Notes: generated by a model not told the origin, from the letters alone. 64,000 nt of DNA from Campylorhamphus procurvoides (GCA_013396655.1 WBMV01006433.1:244823-308822); one strand, 5' to 3'. Positions 45,357-59,905 are shown, counted from the stretch's first letter. Numbers and translations: made by a program.

Positions 45357-48300
45357 AGAAAAAGATTTCCTTGTTAAGAGGTAAATGAAGTGGAAGCTGA
45401 AATGAAGCATTGTGCTGGCTGTGCTGCTCATAGGTGTCTACAGGGCTCACAAAGCATGTCTCAGTACCTCGTGCAGGCGATGGCTGGAAGGATGTTAGAA
45501 GTGTGTGCTAAATACGTCTGCGTGCAGGGGTGGACTCTGAGCTGGTGTGAGCCAGCACAGCTCAGGTCACTCACATGGGCCTGGCTGATTCACATTACTG
45601 CACAGGTGGTCTTCAATGCTGGATGGTGCTCCAGGGCAGCTGCAACAGCAATCCCAAGCCCCTCAATGCTGCTTTTCTGGCAGTCACTGCCTAGTACAGC
45701 TTCTTGTTTTCTGGGGTAAATGGCAAGTGTTTTTTCCCCATCAGGTGGGTCATTGAACCTCAAGGTGAAACGCACCTGCTGCCCCTGCAGAGCCTGGCAT
45801 GCAGGGAGCATCTGCTGAGGAAAGTGAGATCACACGATAGAGCAGAAGAAAAGTGAGATAAAGGTTCTCTTTCCTCTCCTGCTCCCAGGTGTGGCAGTGG
45901 TGGAGTTACTATAACAGATTACACCAGATCATGTCTCTGAGATACATGCTTATTTCCCCCTTTTTGTCATACCCTACTACATGTACAGTCTTCTTGTTGG
46001 TACAAAGGAACAAAGAATGGACTGTAGGTAAAACAGAAGCCTAGGGCTCATGAGACTGGCCTCAAATCCTTGTCCAGTAACACACTTCTTCCACAGCCTC
46101 AAAAGTAACCTACAGGCAACAGGTCTTTGTTCTTTGAGCATGTTCCACATCATGGTGGCAGGCGCCTGCCTTCCTCATTGCCATACAGGGCCATAAAGCA
46201 ACACTGAAGGGAGGTCACATAGAGAATGTGACATATGGAGACATCTTAAATGCCTACACAGCTCTTGACACGGGTTTCACAGTTCCACACACAGCTGGAG
46301 CCCCATGCCATTAGGCCATACATGTGAAGCACCAGTATGTACCTCCTGCCCCGTCTGGTCTCCTGCAATCACACTTCAGCAATGGCACTGGACCAGTACG
46401 TGTCATCCTAGGCAGGGCTGATGGCAGCAACCTGGGCACCTGTGGGAAGGCCATGCTGCAGAGCACCCACTGACCAAGGGTAGGCAAGGTAACAATCCTC
46501 CTCTCCAGATCAGGCAGCATGGCAGGCAATTGGCTCCCAACTTTTCTGGGGTAAATGACTGTTTTGTGTTACTTCTGCATTATAAATGAAGACCTTGAAG
46601 GGTTCCCATGAGGATGAGCACATGAATTTAAGCAATGTCTATTGCAAAATCACAGCAAGTGATTGCCTGAGGCACCAAAAGGGTCTGATCTGACACTACT
46701 CACGTGCCTGTCTCTCGCTGTCGTGGGCTAACACCAACAAATTCAATTACTGCTACAATCAACCTTCTTACCTACTCCCTGTGCCAGTGTGTGTGTTCAG
46801 CATGGCCCCATGTTGTGCTGCAGAGAGATGTGGAAGCCAGTCAGTGGTGATGCCCATATGGAGAAGTAAGTAGCCATGAAGTGGGAAAAAAGAGAAACTT
46901 TTCCTGTGTTGTTGTGTTTTCGCTTATGCAGAGGAGGAAATGTTTGAAAAGCCTATTTCCCAGAATTATTTGCCCCTGAGGCAAGAGGTCCTGCCAAACC
47001 TTCTGCAGGGACTTTCTGCCTGGGCATATGTGCTGCAAGGGTCACCTGTGGTGCCTTTACTGTGCACCATTTATATAGAAAAAGGACACAGGCAGTATTT
47101 AACTAAGTGCCAACACTGATAGTGAATCACAGTGATTTTTCTCTCTCACATTTTCAGAAACAGCAAAATGCCCCATCCTTGTGGCATAGCCACCAGTTTC
47201 ACAGGCTTTGCTGACCAACATTCCCACAGCATTTGATCCTTCCACTCTTCTTTCAAGGAAAGTATAACACAGGGTAGATTTCCTACAGGGCTTGGCATGA
47301 ACTTTTGGACATACAGGCTCTGTAAAGGTTTTGAAAAATAACCTCAGTGAGTCAGAGCCACATGACTTTGTCTAGTCTCCCATCCCCACCCCAGTGCTGT
47401 CCTCCAGCCTTGTGTGCCACAGTGTCAGAGCAAGTCATCTCCCAGGCCACAAGAAATGTCTAAAGAAACAGTAGTGGTGGCGGCAGCAGCTATTTCCTTG
47501 CTCAGGAAGCACAAACTTATGGGCTTTTTTTCATGGTTAACAGCTGCTTCCTCACTTGTACTGAAGAAAGTCCTTCCAAAGCTTTTCAATTTCTATAGCG
47601 AAGCAAAATGAAAAACAGAGACTAATGTATGAAGCTGTCTTTGATTTTCTTCCGTGGCAGCAACCAACCAGGGGGAAAAAAAAAAAGAATCTAAACACCA
47701 CTCCCACCCCCCCAAGTGTGGACTACACTGTTCCTCCAGGCAGAGAAGAATGCTGGAGGTGGTATATGCCAGGATGACATCAGGGGAGTGATGCAACTGA
47801 TCTGCAGCCAGGAATCCTGTGTAGCAGGGAGCTATGCAGCATGTATAGAGAAAGGTGCATATTTTTATACACAAAATTTGCTGTTCAGAGTACATACAGC
47901 CAAGCTGATGAATGCAGACATTAAGCTGCATACTTTGCCTATGCATCTCAGTTAGGTGGATGGGGGAATTCTGGATATCAGAGGTCACCCAACACTTTTC
48001 CATGAGAAAAATGTGTTTCAGTTTGAGTTCAGCTTTGCCAGATTTCAGCTGTTTGGGCTGGATTTTTTCCATGCATGCTGTCTGCCCCGGGCTAAGTGGT
48101 TTTTGGGAAAGCTTCAGCAAAATGGTTTAGTTTTCTCAGCACAAGGCTCAGGAAAAACACATTTTGACCCTGTTACAGACTATAGATATGAAAAGAGTTG
48201 TATTCTGTAATGGCTTCACACACGGGAAAAGGAATAAGGTATTTGTGCCATCGAAACCAGACATCCTGCCGCCCCTGTGTGATTTTTCTCCAAATCAGTC

Positions 48301-49049
48301 TCATTATAAGCTTCCCAGAAACCTCAGTATGTGCAGGCTTAGGGGAGACTTTTTAGGGTTTGAAAACTCCACCTGTGTGCTTCATCCACCTGTGAGCCTG
48401 GACCATGGAGGAAAGAAGGAAGATGTCTCATTTGGATCAGGGGTGGAGGGAAATGGTGTACAAAACTATGTGGGGACCGTCTTACCAAGCTCTGGGCTCT
48501 CCAAAAGTTTCTATCTCACAAAAGTTCAGTTGCTGCCAACCAGTCACTGCCAGAGAAGAAATGCCAATTAACCTCCTCCCTACTCACATGCTCAGCCTCT
48601 GCTTTTGTTAGCATTGCACAGCGTATCTTCTATTAATGGTGGTCAACAATTGCCACAAGGAAACAAAAGGACCACAACAATTCCCTGGGCATACATGACT
48701 CTCTGGAATGATATCTGGTTCCCTGAGTCTCATCTCCACTGCTAGCAAGACCTACCAGAGTGTTGGCTTCCTCCATGGGATCTCTCCAGAGAGAGGCTAG
48801 CCAAAAGAAATATGCCCCCGATGCCTCCCTGGCTGCCTTAGGAAATGTGTCCTGGGAAACTTGCTGATGAACCAGCCTGGGACTCAGGACTCCTTCACAT
48901 AACACAAATGTAGAAATGGATCACTTTGAGGAGTTTGGTTTCTCTTTTGCTTTTTCGTATTTAAGAAAAGTGAAGGTGATAAAGCCAAGCCTGGAACAGT
49001 TAAGAAAACCAGCATGAAAATGAGCTTGTGCTTGACTCTCTTTCCTATG
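45357..49049. other. Non-coding stretch of 3.7 kb
   Basis: A 175-codon minus-strand frame (47593-48120) has no family resemblance and is overlapped by three plus-strand frames. Nothing else recognised. Confidence 0.45.
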
Positions 49050-49300
49050 CACTCTTAAAAAATGTGTTTTCACGTGACATGATCAGGTATTGATATCATG
49101 AAATACTGCTTACATTGCCCTGGATATTTATTGCAAGCAAACATAAATTAAGCCAAGCTGCACTGATAAGCCCCTATTCAATTAAGTATGCCTATTAATC
49201 CAGTGGGAGTATCCTTTTAAGTGAAACTGAGTTTCACAGTTCAGTCCTAAATACATATGCTTTTGTAAGTAAATCTATAGAAAGAACAATTAGTGCAAAG
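49050..49300. promoter_or_regulatory. Possible conserved non-coding block
   Basis: AT-rich, with CAATTAAG, CTATTAATCC, a GATATCATG core and a 17-bp inverted repeat gtgaaactgagtttcac at 49221-49237. Composition suggests possible constraint. There is no direct evidence of function. Confidence 0.2.
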
Positions 49301-52300
49301 AGCTTAGCCAGGCACTAACTCCCATTACCTTGACAAAGAAATACCTAATTTACACCAAAAAAATCATTATGAGAGCAGGAAATACACCGTCATATGATAT
49401 AAATCACTGACTATCTCATCCTAATCCCATTCAAAATTAAAAGAATGTTCTAATCAGAATCTGCAAGAAGAATGGAGGAGGTAAAGAATAACGACATGGT
49501 TTTATGAAGAGATGGATCATCGGCATGGATCATCTGAGGTGAAGTAAAATAAAACAATTGAGTATCTTCTGGGAGTAAATACCTTTCTTTTTGGTGAAGA
49601 ATTCATAAAATTGTCAAAAGGCATAAAACAGATCCAGAAGTACACCTTGTGTTCCTGTGCACTTGCAAGAAAGAACTGATGTGAGCATCTTAAGCACCAG
49701 CCTTCTACTGATCAATTGAAAACTGGTCTTTTTGCTGTTTAATCCTCCTTCTGACAGGTTTCTCCATCCAGCATGTTTGGAAAAATGTAAGACAATCTCC
49801 CTACTTTTAAAATTTATTAATTGGTAAAGAAAGGAGGAAAACATGTGCTATTGATTACATAACTTATGTGTTACAATATCCCAGTGGGCTGACACGTTTG
49901 GTGGTGACCTTAGCCTTTGAAATGCTGGATTATATAGTATAAATCTGCCTCTAGGGTAGTGGACATTTTATAGTGAAAATCTTTCTACTAATATGCCACA
50001 GCTTATGACTGCTGAATGTACTTTTGATCTAACCTTGCAAGAGCAAAAATGGGAGGACTTCTCCATTTTTCTATCTAAAACAACAACCCAAAATCCCTCA
50101 GTGGCATTTCTGCAGATGTTCCAGGCAGGAAAAATTTGGCCATTTTATTTTCACTCAAATTAAAATAAGTGAACATCTGGATTCCTTTGTGGAAATAAAG
50201 ATTTACATATCTGCAGCTACAAAGGGCATGCAAGGTGGAGAAGACTCTGTGTTTTCTATGTCTAAGCAAGACACTGTTTTTCTCTGACAAAAAAAAAACT
50301 CAGATTTTCCTTTCCAGTTAACTGTTTCTCTGGCCATGGCACTTATGTTATTTACCCTTCCCTGCCTTTTGGGAACATTTGGGTTACTGATGCCACTGTC
50401 CTGTATTAAAAATATCAGCATAACAAATCTCTTACAAGCAGCTCCAATCCTCTGCAAAATTTCAGGCTGATTTCCTGCAGAAATGAACCACTATACAGTG
50501 TGTGGGTGAGTCCTTAAAATTCTGGTTATCTGCCCTTCCCTTTCACCCTTCCAGGAGCTCATAACAGCTCCAGAAATTTCCATCAAATGTGACAGAGGGG
50601 CATTTGTATCCAAGGTCATAGGAAACCTCAAACTTTGTGCAAGTGGGTCACAAAGGAAAGAAACGATAAAGCTGAACTCAGTGATGGATTTGCTACAATA
50701 GCAAAAATCACCTTTCCCCTAATTAGACATCAGAGACTTTACATGACAGAAGGTAAGCAGGCTTAGCTCTAACTATGGCAGAGCAACTTTCTCAGCAGAA
50801 CATTTCTGGTTTTATTTTAAATATAAGAGAACCTGCAGTTCTGATGGACACAGAGACAGATCAAGAAAAAAACCCCATGGAAACCTGTGTGTTTCTTCTG
50901 CAACACCTGCACGGTTATCTAAGAAGGAACAATCTTTTTACTCTTCATTCCATCCTCTCCTAGACTAATTTTGTTCTTTAATTATGACTCCTGGCAACCT
51001 TCAGTACAAATGAGGATTTTCCTCCTTTAGGTAATGCATGTTCTTGGCTCTGAGGAAGAGGCTTGTCTGACAAAACATTAGCTGTCTCTTTCATATGTTA
51101 AGTATTAATTCTATTTATCTTCGAATTATTTTCAAATACTGGAGGCATTCTTCTCTGTATTGGAATGCAACAAGTGCTTTATTTCAGGTTTTCATGTTAT
51201 TCTTGTTCAGATATGAGGCCAAAAGTGAGTAATTAAATTCTCATTTAAACCCCATTTCCTTAAATACGCCTATTCTCTTACCACACACAGCCTCTTTACT
51301 AGCGACACGCTCTTGCACAGGAGGCAGGAGCCTGCAGCCCAGGGGGACAGGTACAGCCCACAACCTCATTTCAGATGGCCTGAAACCACATTATTATTAT
51401 TCCACCATTTACTGGTAACACTAAGGCATGTGTTAATGTGTGGCAGACCAAAGGCGCTCAAAAGACTTATTGGTCCCTCAGCAAGGAAAGAATTTCTTGT
51501 CCCTGATGTAAAGGAGGGAGTTAATGGCTCACCATCGAATGCAGAGGTTCTTTTCCCCTGCTAGACATGCCCAGTGACAGCCTTTATGCACACTCTCATC
51601 TGGAGATGTCGCAGGTCTATTGCTCCCAACAGAAAGAAAATTAAGGGTTAAATCTGGAGTGGTCCAAGGAAAACCAAGAGACGTAAGTGGTTTGTGTGCT
51701 CTGTGCTCTCAGAGTCAAAATTAGTACTAGTATTTTGATCTGCATGTGGGCCCTCCAGTGCCTCCAATGGCTACTGGCATGATTCTTCTCTTTGAGGGCT
51801 TCTTCATGAGAGCCAAAGCAAGGGAGCTTCACCTTCTGTTACTGACAAAGGCATCACTCCTTTATAAAGTGAATGAAACCACCACTTGGTTTCATTCTGC
51901 CAAAGGAAGAGACAGCAGAGGGAATGTGGTCACAACCAGCCTTCTCAAAACTCCCACTGAGACCACAGAAGATGTGACTTCAATGCTTTGAGCTACCCAG
52001 GACCCCAAACCCTAAAAATGCATTTAAGGCATTGCAAGATGCAGATAAAACTTAGGCAAATGGCACAAAAACAGATCCTTGTATCCATAGCAACACAATC
52101 ACACAAGAGCTCCAATGCCACTTTTTTGAGACCACAGCAAAGCTCTCCCCAGAGCTAAGGATGGATGCCTGAAGAGCAAAATGCATTTCAGAAACACTTT
52201 GGAGGGGAATGGAGGGGAAGGCCTCCATGCCCTGTGCCTTGTGCCACCTTCTCTTGATCCCAAGGGATAATCCACCCTGTCATCTGAGCAAGGAGCACAG

Positions 52301-52724
52301 CACCACAGTGATGAGCCCATGTTTTCCATTGCAAGGAGGAACATGACTCACAGTCCCCATCATGACCCAATGATTTGTATCCAAAGCAAACACAGCTAGC
52401 AAAGCTGTTCAACAAACAATCAACAATCTCCTGCTAGATGTCCACCCCATGAAATGCCACACTTTAAGGTTTTTTCCTCCCTTTGTCACTTACCATTCTC
52501 TTCCCTCATTGATTCTCAAGGAGGACAGTCACAAGCAGAGCCTGCCATGCATAACCTCACCTTCCCACCCAAACTAAGCCTGGAAGAGTCTGTGGAGGCC
52601 TGAATAACATCCTACTTGGTTTTCATCACATGTCCCAATGCCTGTTGGATGACACCACGAGGAATATTCAGAAAGAACCTAAGTTTTCACCTCCTTCAAG
52701 AAACTGCTTTGATTTTAGTGATTT
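49301..52724. other. Non-coding stretch
   Basis: AT-rich unique sequence with no exon, RNA gene or repeat that I can support. Confidence 0.45.
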
Positions 52725-52805
52725 TAGTAAGCCAATATCCTCTTTAGAGGTGGGGAGGGAAACGGCTTGCACAAGGCTCATGGTGAGTAATACACAACCT
52801 CCCTG
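52725..52805 (-). repeat. Possible MIR-like fragment, reverse orientation
   Basis: The plus strand carries gaggtggggagggaaacggc, then ttgcacaaggctca and tggtgagtaa. This resembles the inverse of MIR around ttgcccaaggtcaca and agtgagt. Weak. Confidence 0.3.
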
Positions 52806-55800
52806 TTGTGCCAAAGAGGAGACTTAAGAGCCTCAGCTCCAGCATCTGGGAGCCACCAGTTCACAGTCACCAGTTTCAGCATGTAGCCTAATGGTCTCCA
52901 CTGTCACTTATCCTGAGTGACTCAGGAGGCTGGGAGAAGGAAGAAGAGGAGGAAGGAGAGCAGGCAGTGACAGTCCTCTGGGCTGCAACACCAGGAATGA
53001 GAGCCAGAGGAGTTCAGCATCCTCAGTCATCATCAGTGAGGGCACTAACACACAATCTTTGTCACTGATATCAGACAACTTCAGGCTCTCCCTTCCCTCC
53101 CAGCTGACCCACATGCCCAACCACCCCCTGCACATACAGGTTGCAGACAGCTGGCATCAGCAAAGGATCTGGGTATGATTTTGCCCAATCTGCAATGACT
53201 TTTTAATCTTTGCTGATATGATATCCAAGAGTAGCAACTGGCTTTACAGTATCCGCCAGTAGGGAGTGGGTATGAGACTGCTTCATTCTGGCCATCAAAT
53301 AGCAATCATATGTTAATGACTTTCAGTTTATTCCCTGTGGTACCTGGTTCAGATTTGTGAAATGTTTCTAATATGTTTTCGGATTAAATGGACCTTTTCT
53401 TCCCTTAATGTATGTGCCTAAAAATAACAGAAGTTGCACAGTCATGTCAAGAGATTAAATTACCCTACAGTCTGTAGAGGGATTACAGCTATCTGAAAAC
53501 AATACATGTATACTTTATTCAGCAATGGTGTGCTTAGTCAAGACAAATTTGAGTGGTCATGAAGACTGCTTTGTTTCTCTATTAGTGCTTGTTAAATGCT
53601 GCAAAAAAACCACAGTAGTGTGAACAGCCTGACATCCATGAACAAGTCTGTTTCAGCAATCACTCTGCACAAAGCAAACCCAAAAATCAATAAAGCCACC
53701 CAGCAGGTTCCAGGTTTGACTTTCGAAAGGGCTGTCCTACACAGCAAAGTGTACAATATACAGCCATACACAACCATACCCAAACCTGCCTGACAGTTTA
53801 TATTATTAGAACCACAATCCTACCAGACTAAGAGAGTGACACTCTCCCTTTCCGAATTCTCATTCTTTGCCCCCCCTAATAATATTGGCAATGTCTGAAC
53901 CAGGTGCCTAGACTCTCACATTAATTTGTGAGGGAAATTATACACCTGCGTTGTCAGCTGCAAAGCCCAAATACAGGAAGGAAGAAGTTGCGTGACTTGG
54001 ACAAAAGAGAAATCCTCGTGAGAAAGGTATGCCTGTCACCCTGCCCAATGGTGCTTCATCTACTGAAATGTAGAAAGACACCTCCTTGCAGTCAGGCAGT
54101 CAGCCCAGCAGCTCTCCTTTGAAGAGAATGCCAGCAGTGGCAGCACCCTGAGTCTACAATAGTTTGGTGCAGACAGCGTGGCCACCCAGTCCAGCAGTGC
54201 CCAGGAGTGACACAGAGGGTCCTACAGGAGGATCTCATGGGAGTGGGTCAGTCATGCTCAATACTCCTGGGCAGACCTTGACAACTCATCAGCATCCCAT
54301 GTAAAGCAGGTACTGAGCAACTTGAGACACTTTCACATATGGGCAACAGACAACACCGAGTTTTAAGGACAGATGTTTGGGATTTACGCACCTAACATGA
54401 AAAGTCAGGCTCTGGCTCCAGTCTCTAACAGATTAACCTGCAGTGATGGTGCTGCCTCCCTCACAGCCAGAGGCAGCTAGTCAACTGCAGCAGGGACACA
54501 TGGCAGATCCTCAGGAAAACCAGGGAATAGCCCTGAATATTAGCACAAACCACCAGACAGAGTGGTTCTGTATTTAGAGGTAAGGTTCAGGTTGGGTGAG
54601 AAGTGTAGAGAAAACAAGGCCATATTGCAGAGAATAAAAAGACATGCTGGATATGGGAAAAAACACTGGGAAAAAAAGGTGGCAGAAAGGTAAGATAAAG
54701 ATCTTTGATCATTTGCAGGACTCAGTGCTTCACTGGAACGACTCCAACCTGCAAAGTAAGCTCTCTGTAACACAGAAAAAAACTATGCAACACATCACCC
54801 CATCCTACGCTGGAGGTGGATTAGCCTGGACTTGAAACTGCATTTACCTGAGCTCCAGGTCAGCTCAGAAATGTGGCAAAAAAGATTGAGGGGTTGGAGC
54901 CAGGCAGGACAGCGATGTCCCTCCTTCCTTAGGACTTCAGGCCAGGGGGAAGTTAGCACACAGCAGCTCTGTTATGCCTCTGCTTCATCCCCACTTGTTT
55001 CATATTTTCAGTGAGAAGTGGCTGGTGGAGCAGCTGAACCTTCGCCTTGCAAGTCTTCTGCCAGGAGAGTCCCCTCTGTGAATGGAATTTGCTGCTGCCC
55101 GTCTGCAGCCAAAATCTCACCCTATCCGCTGATACTCATTTGTCCAGAAAAGTTCACTTGAAAGGCAACAGCTGCTCTTCAAAGAGGCAACAAATTGCAG
55201 CAAAATGGAGAACCAGTGGCCTCCCCAGCCTTGGCCTGAGTTCCTGCAAGACTTTGGAGGGGCCTTGGCCCAGACTGCAGAACAATTACAGAGCAAAGAG
55301 GGAAGAACAAGGGGGGGAATGGGTTGTTAGTAAATTTTATTAAAGAAGGAAAACCTTTACACTTTCTTTGGAAAAGCCCATTTGTCATTTCTAATCCATT
55401 TCAGTGCAGATTAAAGATGGAGTATTATCTACCTCCACTGAGATCCCACAAAAAACACCAATGGCCATATGTCAATTCTGAGCATTCCTGTAAAATTAGA
55501 CATCCAGCCTCTGCTGAAGTACTGATGAAAAAATGAAAACGTTTTTTTTCCCCTCATTTGACTAAAGAACGCTGTAATCCTCTGTGGACAGTATAAAAAG
55601 CAGAAAACAATGTTTAGAGTCTTCAGCATAATCCTGGTGTCCTCAGATTCTTTTGGTCTTTTGAGATTGCCACTCTGGGTTACCATCATACATTACTGAA
55701 AGGTCATATGTGACAATAAATTATCTCTCTCCAGACAGAGGGACACTCTGGCAGCCTGGAAAAACTTCATCATCCCACGTGCTGTTTTACATGACTGGAA

Positions 55801-57204
55801 AAGCGTTTGTCATATATGAGAAAACTTAACATTTATCAGGTTTCAAAACCAATGCAAACAAACAAAAAATGACTATTTATGCTTCATGGATTTTTATAAC
55901 TTTCTTGCCCTGTTTTTTTTCACTGTCCCCCCAAGAAAACTGTATTTGATTAAAGATTTTCAAATTCAGATGGTCCCACCTTCTCTCTCCCTGTACTCTC
56001 CTACCCTTTCTTACAGTGTACTAAAGCGGGGACTGCATTCCCAAATGGTTACTCAAGGCCCATATTCTGCAACTAAATGCCCTAATGAAAGCCTCATCAC
56101 CACAAAGGTTCACAGGCTCAGTTCAAAGTACTGATCATGACCTCAGCGGGCCAAGAGGAACAGCCAGCTTCTTTTGCTTACAGAGCTTTTCCAAGGAGCA
56201 TCACAGCATCCTCAGCACTGAGATTTGTACCAAGAAAGGTCTCATAATGGCCATGGGATTTCTGAATCACAGTTTTTCCTCTCGTCAGACAAAATAATAA
56301 TTTTCATATCAGTTTTATCTTCCGTAATTTCTCCACATTAACAAAACATTGTTTCACCAAACGATTTTTTCTTTTTTTAAAGGCACACAGAATCTACAGA
56401 ATGAGGAACTCAGTGCACTGAACTCTTGAAGCCAATGAAGAGACAAACTGTAGAGCAAGCACAAAACACTCTTACTCTAAGCAAGTACTCACAACAAGTC
56501 CTTAATTTGGGGCTGCATGAAAAACCCATTCAGAACATTCAGGATCTGGGAAAAAAACCCATGCAAAAGTATCTGGCTGTTCAGTTGGAAGCAGACCCAG
56601 TTTGAACGCAAGGTACGGCAGGTCTATCTTTCATGTGCCTTGTCCTGCACTGCCACGAGCACACCTTGTATTTCCTAACTCTGAAGTGATGGATTCCTTA
56701 CTTATAAAGCACCATGATGATGCAGTTTCACCCCAAAATGGGCTTCCCCAAACAGCAGTTCTCTGCTGCATGTTTATTATCTCTCAGTGCTTTCTTTACC
56801 AAATATGTTTTATTTGCTATTAAAATGTTTCTCTTTTCTAACCCAGAGGGGTTTGTAATACCTCCCACCTGACCACAGCATCTGAGCAGCTTCCAGAATT
56901 GCATTCAGCAACATGCCTAACATTTGCCACATGTGGTTTGCTTTCTCGCTCTCATCCCCTTGCCCAGGGAAGATCTGTGTGTTCAGTGGCTTGTTTCATT
57001 TTGGAATTTTATTTTTAAGGTGCTTCTAGATATTTTCTACCAAAAAGACATCAGCACCACGAAGCATTATCTTAAACTGAGAGCAGAAAGAGCTAAGTCT
57101 GTGATTCCCTTTGGCGGATTTCGAGCCATTTGGTCTTGGACTGGTCCTTGAGAAACCCTCTGTCTCCCGGACAGACAAGCTTAACAGTTCCCCTTGATCT
57201 GAAA
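52806..57204. other. Non-coding stretch of 4.4 kb
   Basis: No supported exon. A weak MIR-like inverse fragment may lie at 53965-54010 (gaagttgcgtgacttggaca). Open frames are short and featureless. Confidence 0.4.
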
Positions 57205-57398
57205 TTGTTTATGATGAAAGTTGTGAGGCACTGGAACAGGTTGCCCAGAGAGACTGTAGATGCCCCATCTGTGGAAACATTCAAAGACCAGGTTGAACGG
57301 GGCTCTGAGCAACATGATCTAGTTGAAAAAGTCCTCACTCATTTCAGGGGCAGTTGAACCAGATCCCTTCCAACCAAAACCATTCTGTGATTCTATGA
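57205..57398 (+). mobile_element. CR1 retroposon, 5'-truncated 3' end
   Basis: In frame, this reads VVRHWNRLPRETVDAPSVET followed by FKDQVERGSEQ, the usual C-terminus of the CR1 ORF2 polymerase. The CR1 3' untranslated end follows, with gatcccttccaaccaaaacc and the terminal ctgtgattctatga. Insertion is on the plus strand and only the last 190 or so bases were copied, as is normal for CR1. The frame is largely intact over this short piece, so the copy is younger than the one at 11.9 kb. Confidence 0.93.
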
Positions 57399-58212
57399 CC
57401 CCTTCTGAAAAGCAAGGGTTTTGAACATCATCCTTAGTCTGGAATTCAGATTTTTTTTATAGATGGGAGATGTTCATGTCACCAAACACTTGGAACGTAA
57501 AGACAGAAGATATGAGCTTGATGCAACTCTCCTATTCCAAGACACTGAACTCATAAACATGGTGTAGGTTTCCGTAAGAAGCAGCAATGATTCCTTAAAT
57601 CCTAGTATAACACCTATATAATATATTCAGCCAGCAAAGCCCTCTGAGACACCCTCACTAACCACTGGGTATGAAAGAGGGCAATGCAAAATGTTTCAGT
57701 GTTACTGAGTAGAAGAACCAGAGACCCTCTTTCTTTTTTGTGCCAAACAGATTAGCTAAATAAAATACCGTCAGTATCATTGTTTTTGGACAAGAACTAC
57801 ACTTTGAGGTGAGAGCGACAGGTAGGACATGATGTGGGGGCACCAAGAGCAATTGCAAACAAATGGAACAGTACAAATGCAGATTGGATGGCGCAGTAAA
57901 TGCTAACAAGAGGTAATGATGCAGTAAACTGTAGAAATTAGAGGTATGCTTTTAGGTTAGATTTTAAATGACTATAGTAGAGGACTTAACCTGCTACAGT
58001 GAGGTTAGCTGATCTTGGGGACATCCACTTCCTAGGACCTGAACTGATCCAGTCTGTAAAGCTTCTTAGCACGGGGACATCAAAGGCCTGGAAGGAGACA
58101 GTAAGCATGACAGGAAAGGGGAAAAAAAACAGCCTTTGGTTCTTGGCATCTTGAAGACTCGTCTCAGAACAATGTTCTAGCTCCTGCCCAAAAAGACAAT
58201 AAATAGTGAATA
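57399..58212. other. Non-coding stretch
   Basis: Nothing recognised between the CR1 end and the TTTG repeat. Confidence 0.45.
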
Positions 58213-58260
58213 TTTTTTGTTTGTTTGTTTGTTTTTGTTTGTTGGGTTTTTTTTTTGTTT
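58213..58260. repeat. (TTTG)n microsatellite and T-rich run
   Basis: Consecutive TTTG units followed by a T10 run. Simple sequence, which explains the Lys/Asn/Gln-rich minus-strand frame across it. Confidence 0.88.
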
Positions 58261-59465
58261 TATGAGGATGGAACAGCTCACAAGGACAGGAGCAGAATCC
58301 AGGCAAGCCAAGAATCCAGAACACAGGACACCCTTCAGAGAGAAAAGAAACTTGGTCCCCACCAGGCAAAAGAGGTAATTAATGCCTTCAAAAGAGTGGG
58401 TGCTCTCACCACTCAGTGACTGGAAAAGGGGTACAGGTGGGTAAGGTGAAAGGAAAATGTGGAAAAGGTGGTCACAGAGCAACTTCTTTTGAAAGAAAGC
58501 AAATGCTTTTGCTACAGAGATCTCTTGGTAAAGGTACAGTGGCAGTACCTACTACACCAAGCTGTCTGAGACTTACAGCAATAAGGACTGTCACAGCAGA
58601 TGGCAACTAGAGCTTGTATTTAGAAGCCCCCGCCTTTAAGTGGCTGGCTGGCTGCAGGGCCCTCTCTTCTTTATTATGGCTTTACACTATTCACAGAACA
58701 TAGATAAGGGCGACAGCTGAAGACAGAGTGACAGCAATGCATGAGGTACACAGGCAGTGCAGGGAGCTGGCCATGGGATAACAGAAGTTTCCCTATGCAG
58801 GTTAGGATTTCACAGTGGTGGTGATGACAAATGCAGAGCCTGCAGCTCCAGAAGCCACTGTTGCATGTTTCTCTGTCTTTGCATCCAGGCCAATTTCCTA
58901 AAAAAAATTAACAACTTTGACTCAGTAGGTCTCTCTAGAATACCTCTCAGATAGTGATCCCCTGGCCAACAATGCAGAAACTTCAGGCCATTGACACCAA
59001 TTTCTGTTTCCTCAGCTAAGTAGCTCTCAGGCCATTTGTCGAGCAGATTTTGATGGCCAGAGATGTGAGGAGAAAGCTGAAAGGCAGAGCCCTGGGCTGC
59101 AGTACCAGAGACTGCCCAGTACCTTCTAGCAAACCTCATAACCATAGGATGGACAGCAGTTGCCCAACACAAGGCTTCAATTTTTGCTTTACTGCAAAGA
59201 ACAAAGAAGACACTACCAGCTCACAGGCTGCGATTTCACGGTAGTGCTGTCAGCTTGCTCATTCTCACCCACTGTGCTGGCCTGGTCGCTAGTGCCAGCT
59301 GGTGATGAGCTAGACCAGAAATGGATCCGGCTGGGGAAAAAGATAACAACACACGAACCAACAACAAAGAAGGGAAGGTGGGAAATCACCAGCAATGCCA
59401 GAAGCAGGAGTGAGTAGGCTGGACGAGGAAGGAATGGGATGCCCAAGCCAGCATTCCAGCAGTAC
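58261..59465. other. Non-coding stretch
   Basis: No exon recognised. A 120-codon minus-strand frame (58810-59172) has no family resemblance. Confidence 0.45.
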
Positions 59466-59905
59466 TCAGAATCACAGAATGGGTCAGGTTGGAAGGGACC
59501 ACAGTGGGTCGTCTGGTCCAACCTCCCTGCTCAAGCAGGGTCATCCCAAACCACGTGGCACTGGATTGTGTCCAGACAATTCTTAATTATCTCCAGTGAG
59601 GAACACTCCACACCCTCTCTGGGCAATCTGTCCCAGCGCACAGTCACTGCACAGTAAAGAAGTTAATTCCTCATAGTCAGGTGGAACTTCCTGTGCCTCA
59701 GTTTCTGCCTAGTGCTCTTGTCCTATTGCTGGGCACCACTGAGAAGTGCCTGGCTCCATCTCCTCGGCACTCCTCCTTCAGAATGTTGTAGACATTCATG
59801 AAGTCCCCTCTCAGTCATCTCTTCTCAAGGCTCAACAGGCCCAGTTCCCTCAGCCTTTCCTTGTAAGACATGCTCCAGTCCCTTGATCAACTCTGTAGCT
59901 CTACT
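59466..59905 (-). mobile_element. CR1 retroposon, 5'-truncated, minus strand
   Basis: The plus strand shows the inverse of the CR1 3' end: agaatcacagaatgggtcag, gttggaagggacc, gtctggtccaacctccctgc and tcaagcagggtcatcc. It then continues into the 3' untranslated region and polymerase end, with tgaagtcccctctcagtc, ctcaaggctcaacaggccca and gttccctcagcctttcc. About 440 bases are preserved, with the terminal TTCTGTGATTCT-type end at the low-coordinate side. It is a dead, 5'-truncated insertion. Confidence 0.95.

Noticed and set aside
47593..48120. 175-codon minus-strand open frame
   Set aside because: Overlapped by three plus-strand frames over the same bases, and no domain seen.
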